From contig JAQJZZ010000002.1 of assembly GCA_030077755.1 (NCBI GenBank), forward strand, positions 744,001 to 808,000: a stretch of DNA of 64,000 nucleotides, given 5' to 3'. A program made the position numbers and the translations under genes. Shown in pieces: positions 36,043 through 48,181 of this stretch (positions are counted from its first letter, which is position 1; each line of letters opens with the position of its first letter). The notes beneath the pieces were generated by a model. It saw only the letters and a list, made by a program, of their open reading frames with translations, had not been told where the DNA came from and searched no databases. The DNA is from Filosporella fistucella. Taxonomy: Eukaryota; Ascomycota; Leotiomycetes; Helotiales.

Positions 36043-36721
36043 TGTCTTTGTTATCTAATTATAATGTTAATTGATATAATTGGCACACGACGTTTAGTGT
36101 TTATGTATGCCGTTGGAGTTTGCATAATCTCCTGATATTCTCTCGCTAGCAGTACAAACTTTTTCCAATCCCGTCGTTTCTTGATCTAATAGTCAGAAAA
36201 AGAAGAAAAGTTGCGATTGGCCTCGAAAACCTAGGATTCTGAACTATATTTGCTGACGTAAGCTTACTGTTGCTCAGAAATCCATCTCATATCTAATTTA
36301 GCACTCTCTGGAGTTGGCAAGCAAATTTGATTTCGAGCAAAACTAAAGACAGGTTTATTACCTACAAGTAAGAACCATTTTGGGATCCATAATTCAGAGC
36401 ATTATACTCAATTTTAGTTTCACAAATTCAATCAAGATGTATCTGGGACTGCCATAGCACTGATCCGCTAGTATGTGGATATTACTGTTAAGTCTAGGTA
36501 AGAGCCTGATTCCAGCTAGTCCAATTTGCACGGACCATTTCATCTCATCCGATGAACAGATATCGCGATAACGTTCACGTTGGGTCTGTCAGTAGTATCT
36601 GCTAGCTAAATGATTCATTAACTGAATCAAATAATCTGAAAACATCTAGCCTTATAGGAAGGTGAATCAGCTACTGATCCTTTTGGGGCCAGATTCTAAC
36701 CTCTCGAGCAACTTCTCAGCT
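36043..36721. other. Intergenic, no gene seen
   Basis: AT-rich 3' flanks of the convergent DJ-1/PfpI and NoxA-like genes. Confidence 0.6.
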
Positions 36722-38526
36722 TTAAAAGTGTTCTTTCCAGAACTTGAAGTTAACTTCTGGACATGTAGCATACTTGCAAGCAGTTCTGATTGATCTCGCT
36801 GCCACAGCCGGCCCACAAAAATAGACTCCAACATCCATCTTCAATGACCGCTCGAATCCCTCCAAGTAAGTACCGTCCAAAATCCTGTCACGAAGACCAC
36901 AGAGTATTCTGGGGAAATCTGGCCGTCCAAAATTCGTCCGAGCTTTCAGGTTTGTCAGGGGATCCTGATCAACTCCAATTGAGTTGAGCATAATGTTGCT
37001 AGCGGTATCCGCATCAACACGTTGGGTAAGGTAGATTTGAATGCGCAAATTCACACCGCCTGGCTGGGTTTCAAGGGACGCCAATAACGCTTGAAACCAC
37101 TCAAATGATCTGGTATCTCCACATATCCAGATGAAATCGACGCTTTGCAACCGCATTGCTCGAGATTTTGAGCGCAGATGCCAGATATTCTTTAGAATCG
37201 ACGCCCATGGGGTGACACCAATTCCTGCTCCAATTATTACGCTGATTTCGTTGTCAAAAACGTCCTCTGCTGGTGCACCATACGGCCCATCAATTCGCAA
37301 TTTTGGCATTTTCTGCCCTTGCTGGAGCGCGACTTCGTAGATACCCATTGGATCTAGCTCATCAGACATTTTGGCTTGAGTATGCCCGGCCCCAACTGCG
37401 TCAGCCAAGTCTTTCGTAAAGTCTCCGACCTGGCGTACATGTACGCTGATATTATCATCAAAAGGACAGGAGGTAATGGTGAAAGGATGCCACTGGTAGT
37501 TGCTAACATCCGGGACGTTGAGAAAAAGCCATTGGCCGGGCTTGTATTTCATACTATCTTTCCGGAACTGGATTTCTACCACATCTGTGTAGTATTAGCA
37601 TTAGTTTAGCTTCATCAATCTGGAGGAGGCGACGGTAGATGCCAAGGATATGGTGCCTCTTACTATATGGATGACGGACAACCCTGACAATCTTAGTCTC
37701 CCTACGTGCCCGCAATTCGCGATATAACCGCTCCAGCAGATAAAGTCCTCCACCCCAGAGCTCCCACCGCCAGCCATGATATCCGAGACAGTGCTTCCAA
37801 AATTGTTCACCTGCAAAAGGAGAAATTGGATTCGCTGTATCGCGCACAAAGCAGCCGGACGCATGTGTATATAAACCTAGAAGGAATGGCACAAACAGGT
37901 GGTGAGTGTACCAGAAACTCTCGAAAGACTGTTGGCGTATTCTATAGTGAGCGGTAGTGTACATCAAAAGCATACAAAGAAGCATAATATGGCCAGTAAT
38001 TCCACCGGGCTGAGTGTAATGAATTTGAATTGCAGTTTGCGGCCGAATCTGGCTCTTCTCTATGTTAAAAAAGCTGCGATCTGTCAACGGCAATTCCTAT
38101 TTACTAATTTAAAAGCTCACTTGACATAGTGTCCACATGTATGTATAATCGTGAATAGAAGCATAGCGTATGCCACTTGCCGGTGGAACCAAATCGATTC
38201 GTCCATTGGAATAATGCGGATTTTAGGTCTTGCCCAACGCAAAAGGGTTCTGCACATTGGAAGTAGTATCATTAATGCGTCTACGCTCAGCACCAAACCA
38301 GCTCCACGGGAAATCCATATCGAGTATGTCAAGACGTTAACTCCAGCAAGTCGTTTATCAGTGATCTGTTTAAACCCATTGTGAGGTCAGTGCAGGATTT
38401 AAAACCTTAATATCTTAAGTCTTACATTCCAAAGGCAAACAAACTCCAGTGAAATCCCCAGAAAAGGATATAAAAGATATTCTTCCTCGTAGAAAAGTGC
38501 CGGTTCCATCCAGGGATGAGAGCCAT
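36722..38526 (-). CDS. noxA: NoxA-type NADPH oxidase with a damaged or non-canonical first 3' splice site
   Basis: Minus-strand exons: 38526-38426, about 38378-38121, 38073-37664 and 37584-36722 (about 543 aa, normal for NoxA). Features include ISRGAGLVLSVDALMILLP, heme-binding helices (FHRQVAYA, FWYTHHLF, HASGC), FAD motif HPFTITSCPFDDN, NADPH motif GAGIGVTPWASILKNIWH and C-terminus NFKFWKEHF. NoxA makes superoxide at membranes for development and host interaction. Introns 2 and 3 splice cleanly. Intron 1 does not: its only AG acceptor (exon start 38365) shifts frame and leads to an early stop. The in-frame exon start that restores family sequence (GFKQITDKRLAG) would be at 38378, directly after CACAA rather than CACAG. 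The gene may therefore be a young pseudogene or use a rare acceptor. The symbol is by similarity of motifs. Confidence 0.75.
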
Positions 38527-39321
38527 CTTCAAGGCACCGTGGTGTGGCGTTGGAAATATGATAGATAATCGATACTCCGTTGTGACCAGATAACAATTTG
38601 AAGCGGCCGGCGGATGACTATTCTTCTTGCTAATCCAGTGAATTGAATCGAAGCAAACCCCCAAGCAAAGTTCCCAGAAGTGGCCAGCACTTGTAAAAAG
38701 ATATACTAAAACGATAGGATGGCAGTTGCCTGCACTGTCAAAACGAAAAGAGAAATTCGTAAAGAGAAGTAATTTAGTTTTGGTCGAGCAAAGAACTTTC
38801 AGAAGAGAGATATTGAGACTTCACCCAAGGTGCCAGAGCAATCCAGAAAGAGCATAGTGCTCAAGTCACAGTGGAAGTGATGATAAATCACCTGGCCTTG
38901 TCTGGGGGCGCTTAGTGAGTGTCGTGCTTGGCGGGAACCATAACTCTTTAGGGAATTCCAAGAGCTCCCACGTGTCTCACCAGTATCGGCCCTGATTGTA
39001 CTGACCTGGTAGTATCCAGCTCGCTCACCACCTCAGGAACAACAAGCCCCTTTCCAATCGGTAAGCTACCCCGTACTCAAATTCCTGGACCACTGCGCGA
39101 TGAGCAGCATTTTAAGTTTCACACTTTGTAAATATGTAACGCTTAGGAAATAAGGGAGTCATCCTTACAAATCGAAGAAGGTTCCGTCCATCACTCGAAA
39201 GTTAATGGAAGTACTTAATACTGCTGATCCAGCCTCCCTGATCAGTACTCATACATCGCCTCTACTTTTCAATTCCGGCACTATCAACGACTCCACCTAA
39301 CTACACTCCCCCAACTCCATC
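38527..39321. promoter_or_regulatory. Divergent promoter region between the NoxA-like and NmrA-like genes
   Basis: 795 bp with no coding frame; it must hold both promoters. I see no clear named element. Confidence 0.5.
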
Positions 39322-40284
39322 ATGACGCAGGAAATCAAGAACATCGTTCTTGCGGGAGTTAGCCTTTACCCCAAACTCCTGATTGAATCCTCTGCTAATT
39401 AATTTCAGCCTGCGGGGTCTCTTGGATCTCACATTCTGCGAGCATTAATTGCACAGAATTGCTTTAATATTACTGTCATTGCTCGCAAACATCAGGCCGA
39501 CCTCCCTTCAAGTGTCACCGTCAAGGTGGTTGACTTCGATTCAGTCAGCTCCTTGACTGAATCTCTCAAGGGCCAGGACGCTCTCATTGATGCAACCTCA
39601 AGTCCGGATCCAAGTCTGCCCATTCGTCTGATCGACGCTGCGGTCGCTGCCGGTATCTATCGTATTGTGCCAGCAGAATTCAGTTCAGACCCAGAAAACG
39701 CGAAGGCACGAGCTCTACCACCTTTCCAGGGGAAGAGTCAAGCCTACAAATACCTCCAGAACCTGGGCAAAGAGAACAAAATCACCTGGACAGCTGTGTC
39801 TAATCATGCATTCCTTGATTGGGGTCTTCGCATGGCGTTTGTTGGCATCGATCTTGCCAACAAGAAAGTCGACTACATGAATGATGGTACACTTGTTATT
39901 CCTTGGACCCTTCTGTCGTCCGTGGGCACGGCTGTTGCAAATATTCTTTCGAAGCCAGAACAGACTAAAAATCGTGTCTGCTATATTTACAATATCAAGA
40001 AGAGTCAGAAAAGTTTGGCAGACCTGGCGAAGTTGGCTCTGGGTAAGGAAGGCTGGCAAGAACAGAGAGTGGACATGAAAAAGGCATTTGAGGAGGCTAT
40101 GACTGAGTTGCAGGCCGGCAATGTGACCTTTAAGGTTATTGGTGACATGATCCGGTTTTCAATCTCTACACCAGGTTTTGTTGAATTACCAAAAGAGGAT
40201 GATAATGATCTTCTTGGTGTTAAAGCTTTGACTGATGAGGAAGTGAAGCAGGTTATTAAGGATATTGTTGTGGATTTGAAGTAG
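39322..40284 (+). CDS. NmrA-like / isoflavone reductase-like NAD(P)-binding protein
   Basis: Two exons, 39322-39357 and 39409-40284 (303 aa). The intron splits the Rossmann loop: KNIVLAG in exon 1 and PAGSLGSHILRALIA in exon 2 form GPAGSLG, a glycine-rich dinucleotide motif. The body (ALIDATSSPDPSLPIRLIDA, YRIVPAEFSSD, GKSQAYKYL) follows the isoflavone reductase/NmrA fold of atypical short-chain dehydrogenases. Fungal members are either redox enzymes of secondary metabolism or NADP-sensing regulators. Without a metabolic cluster here I cannot pick one. The gene appears intact. The 51 nt intron has GTTAGC as donor, which is less common but acceptable. Confidence 0.88.
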
Positions 40285-42209
40285 GCCGAGAATTTAGTAG
40301 GAGCATAAAAAAACTCAGCTAGAGTCTAGACTAGAAGCCTGATTGAAACGAATTCGCCATTGGGACTCCAGAGTATGCTCGCTGAGTTCTCGCTGTTGAT
40401 ATCGCCATGGTTACGTCTGTATTCAAATACATCGCCTGCATACTGCCTGCTACCATATAGGGACAGGTTCTAGTAGTTGCGCCCAGGTCGGGTACGGGTA
40501 TGACCCGGACTTACTACAAAATAGGTGCCAGACCCGGTACCTGCTGCCTGCCCTCGTGCTGTCTGCCATGGTTCGACTCATCCTGCTCCAGATGTTCCAA
40601 TAAAATACCAGCTAGCATTGACTGCACTGCCTTTCCCTTCCGCCTCCGTCTCCACCTCACCCCGCAAAACCCTCACTCCCGTTCCAGAATCCAAGTCCAA
40701 GTCGGGCGGTATGTTCAACACACCCCAACATCACTATAAACGGAGGAAAATTTATTGTTTGATAGGATACTTCTATACCTTTGCCTATTTGAGCTACTCA
40801 TACAACTATACTTTAGTACATGCGATGGAACCACCATGCGCTGAGGTGAATCAGGTGAATCCAAGCATACAATAGTGGTATGCCTACGCTCTCCTATGTG
40901 ATACTTCTATGAATCACTAATATATTATCTGATTCAAAATGTAACACATATCTGATAAGAAGTGTTGTCTGGACTCAAACTTAACCATTCTTGAGATATG
41001 CTTGAATCAAATTAGTGTCGTGGAAAAGGTACGTGCTAGTCACTTGACTTGAGGTAAATTATCCAACTATATTTGGCCATTCGGATTAATTTGATAGTTC
41101 CATTGATGGATAAATATAATCCGTTCATTCTATTTGTGCCCAAAGCTATTGTTAACTACTTCCAAAAAAGCAAGATATCCGGGACCAGTATTAGCCTAAA
41201 ATACGAATCCACTTCTTATTACAAAAACAATACCTAATAGTAGCTATGACTCTGCGACCAACTATCTTCCTGTATCTGCAGTCCCTAGATACCTGCTGGG
41301 TTACGGCCACAATAAGGCCATGTTGCAATTCCGCTGGCCACAGCAACTGTGATTCCACGACCCCCTGGTCCTCAGAGCAAAAAACCTTCCCAATATCGTT
41401 TTCTCTCGTCCAAATCGCCCGTTCTTGGTGCCTGGGTTAGCTGGTCCAGGCACGAAAATTGCAAACAAAATATAAATACCTCGAATATAGAAGATACTTA
41501 AGTTGGAGATTAACAATACTTGATGTCAAGGAATGACGTTCTTTTTTTATGTCGGATCACAGTGTGTCAATGACGAAAGGAAAGGTAAAACGAAAGTTTC
41601 GAGAATGGAGAGGTTAAGTAAAGCTAGGATTCGTCTCTGGACGGGTGGGTACGGTGGCAAAGATGAAGCTGATGGCGAATCCTAAAGCGTAAGAAAGGAT
41701 AAATCAAGAGCGTAGATATGTTTCTTTATTCTTTAGCTCTTCTCCTTGCCACATAAGAGTCCATGGATAACGAACCAAGACCCAAATTTGACTGCTAGCA
41801 TATATTAAGTGATGAGATTTCCTCAAGGCCATCTACGAGGTCTGAATAGGATTCAGTGGCTATTTATTAAGCAGCAGACATGTGTACGAACATCTAAAAT
41901 TCGATAGTCGAATCACTTATTCGCGGTAGAATTGCTTGACCGTACTATTATACTTGATTTTGGGATATCGCTTAGTAGTAGCATATTTTGACCGTGAATT
42001 ATATTTGGGGGTCTATTTTCCGATAGAGTCTGATTACTTTTCTGCTCTTAGGTCAAAGTGAAGATGGTGGAAGCTAATCTAGTAGTTATAAGTTTAATCC
42101 TATATCATCTCCTTATCCTAGCGTCTACTAGTTGAGCTCTTACTAGAGTCGCTACCTCTCTTATTCTTCTTTGGTTCTATGGAATGAAAATGATTACTAT
42201 ATTCCTTAA
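40285..42209. other. Gene-poor AT-rich stretch with a GC-rich palindromic patch
   Basis: No intact gene. Around 40488-40545 there are GGGTAC/GACCCGG blocks in both orientations (GGTCGGGTACGGGTATGACC, then GACCCGGTACC). They recall terminal sequences of some fungal hAT-type or miniature elements, but I cannot define ends or a target-site duplication. 41500-42200 is TA-rich. Confidence 0.35.
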
Positions 42210-42611
42210 GAAATTAGAGACGCCTTTCTTATATTAGGTTCTAAGCCAGGCTCGATAAATACTCCGGTGGAAGACGAACGAGAGGGCTATGCTACATCCT
42301 TGCAGGATGGGCTTTTTGAGAACGAGCTAGATGCAGAGGTGGAGGACGCCGAGCCTGGTAGCATCCTCAGCCGGTCCTCCTTCTCCGATCTTCATGGCCA
42401 GGATCCCCACTCCACCCCGACCACTTTGGCAAGCCTCCAGGACATTCGATCAATAACTTATTGTGGATTGAGCCCCTAGATTGGGTTCTGCAAGGACGTG
42501 TGGGAGTACAAGTTTGACACAGCAATCCGTGAGAAACATGCCAAGATAAATTGCCACGTAGGTCACCTGTTGCCTCCGAGCGTGCATACAGAGTATCTCA
42601 GGTCAGATTAG
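42210..42611 (+). pseudogene. Relic open frame of unknown family, one internal TAG
   Basis: A GC-richer island in AT-rich surroundings. One frame reads protein-like from 42210 to TAG 42609-42611, interrupted by TAG 42477-42479. It includes VEDEREGYATSLQDGLFE before the stop and DVWEYKFDTAIREKHAKI after it. I do not recognise the family, and neither start nor splice sites are evident. It may be a gene or transposon fragment. Confidence 0.3.
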
Positions 42612-42944
42612 GAAAGAAATACATCACCTCCCGATGCTAACATAAGTGTCAAGATGAGTTCCTTAGACTGTAAATATTCCCCATTACATCCTGCTGAAAT
42701 CTACTAGAAAGAACTTGTCATCGGAAAGGAAGATTCAGAGCACTTGAAAATCGTGTTAAGAAGGCCATCCTCCCAGATAAATCACCATTTCGAGCGGATT
42801 TCAAACAGGAGACATATTGCTCAAAGCACTCTACACGGTAGTTTCTTTCAATATCCAGAAATCCCAGTTCACGTAGAAAATCTGAAGTTTGAAAGGATCG
42901 AAGGATACAATCGAAAGGAGAATAAAACTCATCCTTAGTATAAT

Positions 42945-45900
42945 CTATTTCGTATCGTGGGGTGTGCGCATCCTATTCCAAATGTGAGAACGCATCTGCA
43001 GCTGCACTTGATGGGAAGTATTTGGTATGGTACTCACTTTAACAGTTTCATTCTGCAACGGCTGCTCTGACTGTATCTCCCTTGAAATATATCCACTTGT
43101 CTCAGTGAACTGTCTGCCCAGCTGTACTATTAGTTCAGAGACAATCTCATTGTATTCTTTGGTTCCCCAGACTTTCATCTCATCATCCAGCTGGTCAACC
43201 GTTATGATGCTTGCAATATCCCAGAATATATCTTCGCGTAGAATGTGATTCTCACTGGCTCCAAAGTGGCAGCATGTATGGACAAGGCTTGTCTGGTCGA
43301 ACTTGACTCGACGTAATAAAGATAGAGCGTTCGCTTTTGCCTCAGCCAATTTCCCTTGATCTTCCAGTAAACACAGCCATTCAAAAACCCAACATGGATT
43401 ACTAATTATGCTCCCAGAAAACTCTTGAAGTTCAAAGTTAAGTGCGGATATTGGCAAACACCCATCGGAAGTGCAAGCGCAAGAGCAGTTATCTGTTGAA
43501 ACAACATCGGCACCATTTCTAAGAAGCAAGTCCAAGTATTCCAATATTTTCTTACTCTCCTTCTCCCTTAGTGTTGATAGTTTTCCAAGAAATTGGGAGA
43601 GAAGAATATGGCCTTTCTGGTTCTTCAAGTTGATATTGGCTCCTTTGTCGATCAAAAGCTGAGCAAGTTCAATATCGAGAAATTTGGTAATCGCAAAGAG
43701 TGAGTGTTCGCCTTTCCTGTCTTGCTCATTCAACGCCGTAAAGCCATGCTTAACGAGAATATGGGCATATTGAGGCAGATCAATAACATGCATCATTGTT
43801 CTCCCATCTTCAAATCGAACATTAAAGTTGCGCAATTTTGACAATACACTCATCATGAACAACTTATTCCACGTTCTGCCCTCTTCCAAGAATAGAGGAG
43901 GCCTTGAAACAGAAATGATCCTGGAGAAGACGCTCAAAAGAAGGGTTGGATCTCTTGATTCAATAACTCCAATTGCATTCCAAATTAAAAACCAATGGTT
44001 CCTTACGGCAGCGTATGTGATGAAATCATAACTGTCCAAATAATCATGCATGAATAGGTCCGCTCCTCGACGGATGAGGATGGAAACGGCTATTGGGCGA
44101 TTTATCGCAGCGGCATACATGAGAGGAGTGATGCCATTCTTATCACGAACATTGATGTCGTGTCCTGCATCCAGGAGAGCCTTAAGTCTTGAAGGGCTCC
44201 CAACGGCAATGTGTAGTGTAGTTTGACCGAGAAAGTTGACATTATCCTCCAGGGGGTGAGATTTCTGAATTAGTTTCCTGACAGCCTTCATGGATCCATG
44301 CCAGATGGCCCGGTGCAGGGGAGGAGTTCCCCCGAAGTCTGCAGGTCATGCTTTAGAGTAAGGTCAATCTCATATTAGAATAGATTCTTACCGTGATTGG
44401 TACGGACGATTGCTCTGAGATATTCAATGAAGAATGGGTCGTCCGGTATATTAGGCATTGAGAGTTCTCCTGCTAGGTCATCTATGCAAGGCTTTGGCCA
44501 TGATTCAAATTGCGGACCCGGGGAATAGTCGAAGTCGTAGCCAAGCTCTAGAACATTCTCGACGATGTGAGTATGACAACCTTCCGAGTTATGAGAAGCG
44601 GATGCATACAAAAATCTATAAACATCAGTCGTATCTATTGAGAAAGATAGAACCAGGCATACTCGGAACTTTCCAGACCTAAAGACATGTTGAACTCTAT
44701 GACGAAGAGTTGTAGTACCCGTAGCAGGTTGTCGAAGTTGCTGCCGCCGTCGCTTACCCAACCCAAAGCCTCCATAGCTTTCTAAAATACACCTCGATTT
44801 CAGAGAGGTGATAACAAGGGAATGGAAGAGTCGGTGAGAAGAAAAAGGCTGTCACCTACCACCAGATATCCGCATCCACTAGGATCAACTTGGCTACAAA
44901 AAGTTGAATCCATTCGGTACAGTTCGCTAAATTGTGCTCTTGCATCATCCCAACCCAGTTCTTCGTTGGAAAGTTTCCAAAGAATCTCGAATCCAGGGGA
45001 GGTGTACTTAACAACTCTTTGCAATTGTAGGGCAGGATAGAGTGTGAACTTTCCAATCTCGAGGGTAAGATCTACTCCCATTATTACGGCCCATGGGATC
45101 CCAAGTTGAGATAATGCGGCTCGGAACTGAAGGCGATGACGACGAGCCGTGCATATTGCAGTGTCGCAGTTTTTCAACATATCGGCTATTGGACTATAAT
45201 GGATGTACCAAAACCTGCTGCTGATTTGCTTGGTAAGGTGGCAGGAGCAGTGACATTGTAAAAATGTACATTGAGGATACTGCCGCCTTGATCGCCGGAA
45301 AGACTCATTTGAAACAGTTTCTAGCACTGTCTGGGGATAGTTTTTTTCCGCCTCAAGGTTTGTTGTAGAGGCTTCAATTGAAGATGGGATGCTTTTGCCA
45401 GGCATTTCAACTCTTAGGGGACTCATGCAGAGTATAGCCTGCTGCATGAGTGCTCTCTGGTGAAAACACTGGATCCTAGATGTCTCTAATCAGCGCTTGA
45501 AAAACATTACTCCTGGAAAAGGTCATGAAACACACCCAATAAAAGTCAATTGGAGGCCTTGCACCGCACTCCTCAGCTCGTTGAACTCAATTTTCCACTT
45601 GTTCGACTTGAATAGACTTTGTAGTATTCGTGTCTTTGAGCCTCCAGAGGACGTACTAGGGATTCCTGCGATGAGCGTTTCTAGCCTTCTGATCACGTTT
45701 TCACAGCCCGCTTGACACCGGCAAATGGCTGTTGGGGCGACCGTGAATTCCAATATCTTGGTGTGATCTCCTTCAAGGCTGCGCAGCTGCTCAGTGATGG
45801 TTTCAAGATCCTCGATCATAGTGCCGATGTTATCGCGAAGCTTTTCTAGGTTTTCGCAGCGTTTTCGTAGCCTGTCGATCCCATCTGCAAGTTGGATCGC

Positions 45901-45951
45901 GAGAGATGCCAGCCCTGCCCCACTTGCAACGACAGCCAAAACTTCAGCCAT
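42945..45951 (-). CDS. Ankyrin-repeat protein with a fungal N-terminal (NLR-type) domain
   Basis: Four exons on the minus strand: 45951-45536, 45475-44856, 44781-44392 and 44338-42945 (939 aa). The N-terminus (MAEVLAVVASGAGLASLAIQ, then LEKLRDNIGTMIEDLETI) is the helical N-terminal domain found on fungal STAND/NLR-like and ankyrin proteins. A middle region follows with HYSPIADMLKNCDTAICT and SYGGFGLGKRRRQ. The C-terminal half holds ankyrin repeats: FGGTPPLHRAIWHGSMKAV, NFLGQTTLHIAVGSP, DINVRDKNGITPLMYAA and ANINLKNQKGHILLSQ. Proteins of this build are thought to act in non-self recognition or as scaffolds; no ligand can be inferred. There is no NACHT or NB-ARC module between the parts. Frame is intact throughout. 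It is divergent from mcr1. Confidence 0.82.
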
Positions 45952-46444
45952 GACATGAACTCGAGACTTTATGACTCGAAAAGAGGAAAAGACGATATTT
46001 CGAGTTTGCGGGTTGGTTTTACCGAACAAATCTGTTAACGAAGGAATTTCAGGCAGCAGGAAAGAATAAAGTTTGACGAGGCTGGCAGGTTATGGTTGCA
46101 TATAGACTAAGACTTAGAGCCATGATCATAAGTGTGTATGTAAAGCATCCTATCCGTATTCATCTCTAAGGTAACTACCTACCTTAGCTATCTTACCTTC
46201 TTGAGGTGACAGGCAGGGAGGCTCGGGAGGTGAGGTAGAACGGTTGAGTTATGTAGGTAATATTCGAATCCACTTACCGGTAGGTGCAGATCCAGCTAAG
46301 CCGAATATGTCTTAGCGCCAAAGCTCGACAGCCGACGTCATGCCTGAGTAGAATTTCACCATTTGAGCTCCCCATTCTCTAACACAGTTCTACGTTCCTG
46401 ATCAATTGACTTCTCGATTCATCAGAATACCCAATTCCGATATC
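45952..46444. promoter_or_regulatory. Divergent promoter of the ankyrin gene and mcr1
   Basis: 493 bp with no coding signal beyond a 26-codon in-frame extension of the ankyrin ORF, which I exclude because MAEVLAV matches the usual start of the domain. CCTTAG/TACCT blocks recur around 46160-46270 without clear meaning. Confidence 0.5.
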
Positions 46445-47638
46445 ATGTTTGCCAGACAAGTGCTGAGAGCGGCTCAGCCGTTGAAAACTGTGAGTGTTTC
46501 TTCGTATTTGAAGCTGTCAACAATGACACCACCTTCGTTAGAGGAGCCGCATTCCCAATTATTGACTTTTCGAGGAAAGGCCTGATCGTTATTTAGCAAA
46601 CCCGAAGATATGCCACCGAACCATCTTCCGGGGGTTCGAATACAATTCTTTATGCTGGTATCGCTACCTTATTAGCCGGCGGAGGATACTACTTCTATAA
46701 CCAAGGCGACAATGCTGCAAAGGTGAAAGGAGCAGCGAAGGATGCTGAAGCCAAGGCCAAGGAAGCTGTAGGTGCTGGAAAGGCAAAGGTCGAAGGTGCA
46801 ACTGGAAAGTCTGCCTTCACTGGAGGCGACCAAGGTTTCATCAGTTTGAAGCTCGACAGTGTTGAGAATATCAATCACAATACAAAGAAATTTCGATTTG
46901 CTTTACCTGAGGAGGACCAAGTCAGTGGTCTGACTGTTGCATCCGCCCTGGTCACAAAATACAAGGGACCTGATATGGAAAAGCCAGCGGTCAGACCATA
47001 CACTCCCGTCAATGATGAAGGTACGAGACACCAACTCGACAATAGCGACTTACTAATGATTTGAAGATGAGAAGGGATACTTAGATCTTTTGGTCAAGAA
47101 ATACCCAAATGGGGTCATGTCTACTCACCTCCACGAAATGGTGCCTGGACAAAGACTCGACTTCAAGGGTCCAATCCCCAAATATCAATGGACAGAGAAT
47201 AAGCACAAGCATGTTGCGTTGATTGCGGGAGGAACCGGCATCACTCCAATGTACCAAGTCGCCCGTGCGATCTTCAACAACCCAAATGACAAGACAAAGG
47301 TCACTCTTGTATTCGCCAATGTCACCGAAGAAGATATCTTATTGAAAAAGGAATTCGAGCATCTGGAAAACACATACCCACAACGATTCCGTGCGTTTTA
47401 CGTTCTTGATAAGCCACCACAGGGATGGGCAGGAGGAAGCGGCTACATTACGAAGGAACTTTTGAAGACTGTCTTACCCGAACCCAAGGAAGAGAACATC
47501 AAGGTTTTCGTTTGTGGACCTCCACCAATGTACAAAGCCATTTCCGGAGTGAAGAAGTCCCCATCTGATCAAGGAGAGCTTGATGGTGCCATTCTTGAGC
47601 AACTTGGGTACAAGAAAGATCAGGTTTACAAGTTTTAA
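46445..47638 (+). CDS. mcr1: NADH-cytochrome b5 reductase, mitochondrial type (Mcr1)
   Basis: Three exons: 46445-46489, 46597-47020 and 47067-47638 (346 aa, family length). A mitochondrial targeting N-terminus ([15 protein letters not shown]) is followed by a hydrophobic segment ([19 protein letters not shown]), as in yeast Mcr1. An Ala/Lys-rich linker leads to the reductase: FAD motif [22 protein letters not shown] motif [12 protein letters not shown] and CGPPPM. The enzyme passes electrons from NADH to cytochrome b5 or to small oxidants such as ascorbyl radical at mitochondria. Intron 2 has a TACTAAT branch site. The gene is intact, in contrast to several neighbours. Confidence 0.95.
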
Positions 47639-48181
47639 AGATTTGATAACTTTTGCACGAATTGTACAATAAAAGTAGATCACGACAAGTATAGATGAGA
47701 GAATATGAAGAATATTTGATGAGCGAGTAGCAATCTTTTGCGATTGAGTAGCATGTTATGAAAGCGATGTGCAAAATCCCATTCCAGCAATTGTTGAGGG
47801 ACAAAATGAAGGTCGTGCTCTAATAACTTGCAACTTCTTCAAGCCATTTCTGCTTACTGATTGCAAAACCCTGGGTACCTAATCACGATTTAAGTAGCAT
47901 GCTTATCTAAGATCGTTGCAGATTGCACGGTCAAGCCAGTTTCCCGCAAGGCACGAGCTAATGAAGCTATTCCCGGTACATCGGAGATAAGTCTAGAGCG
48001 TGCTGATGTCAACATAAATTTACCCACTTCTGAGTGAAAATATGACGGTCAGCCAAAATTTGTAATGCGCTATGTGACATTGACAACATTTGATGCTTCG
48101 GATTGTTACTTGATTCTTCACTTTATCATTTCTTAAGGTTTTTTCTTTTCAAGTCAGTTGTTGTGCACCTATACTCGCACA
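47639..48181. other. Intergenic, no gene seen
   Basis: Terminator side of mcr1 and promoter side of the MFS gene; only shadow frames. Confidence 0.6.

Noticed and set aside
44640..44665. Possible 28-nt GT-AG intron in the ankyrin gene
   Set aside because: Too short, and removing it breaks the frame, while leaving it in keeps the ORF open.
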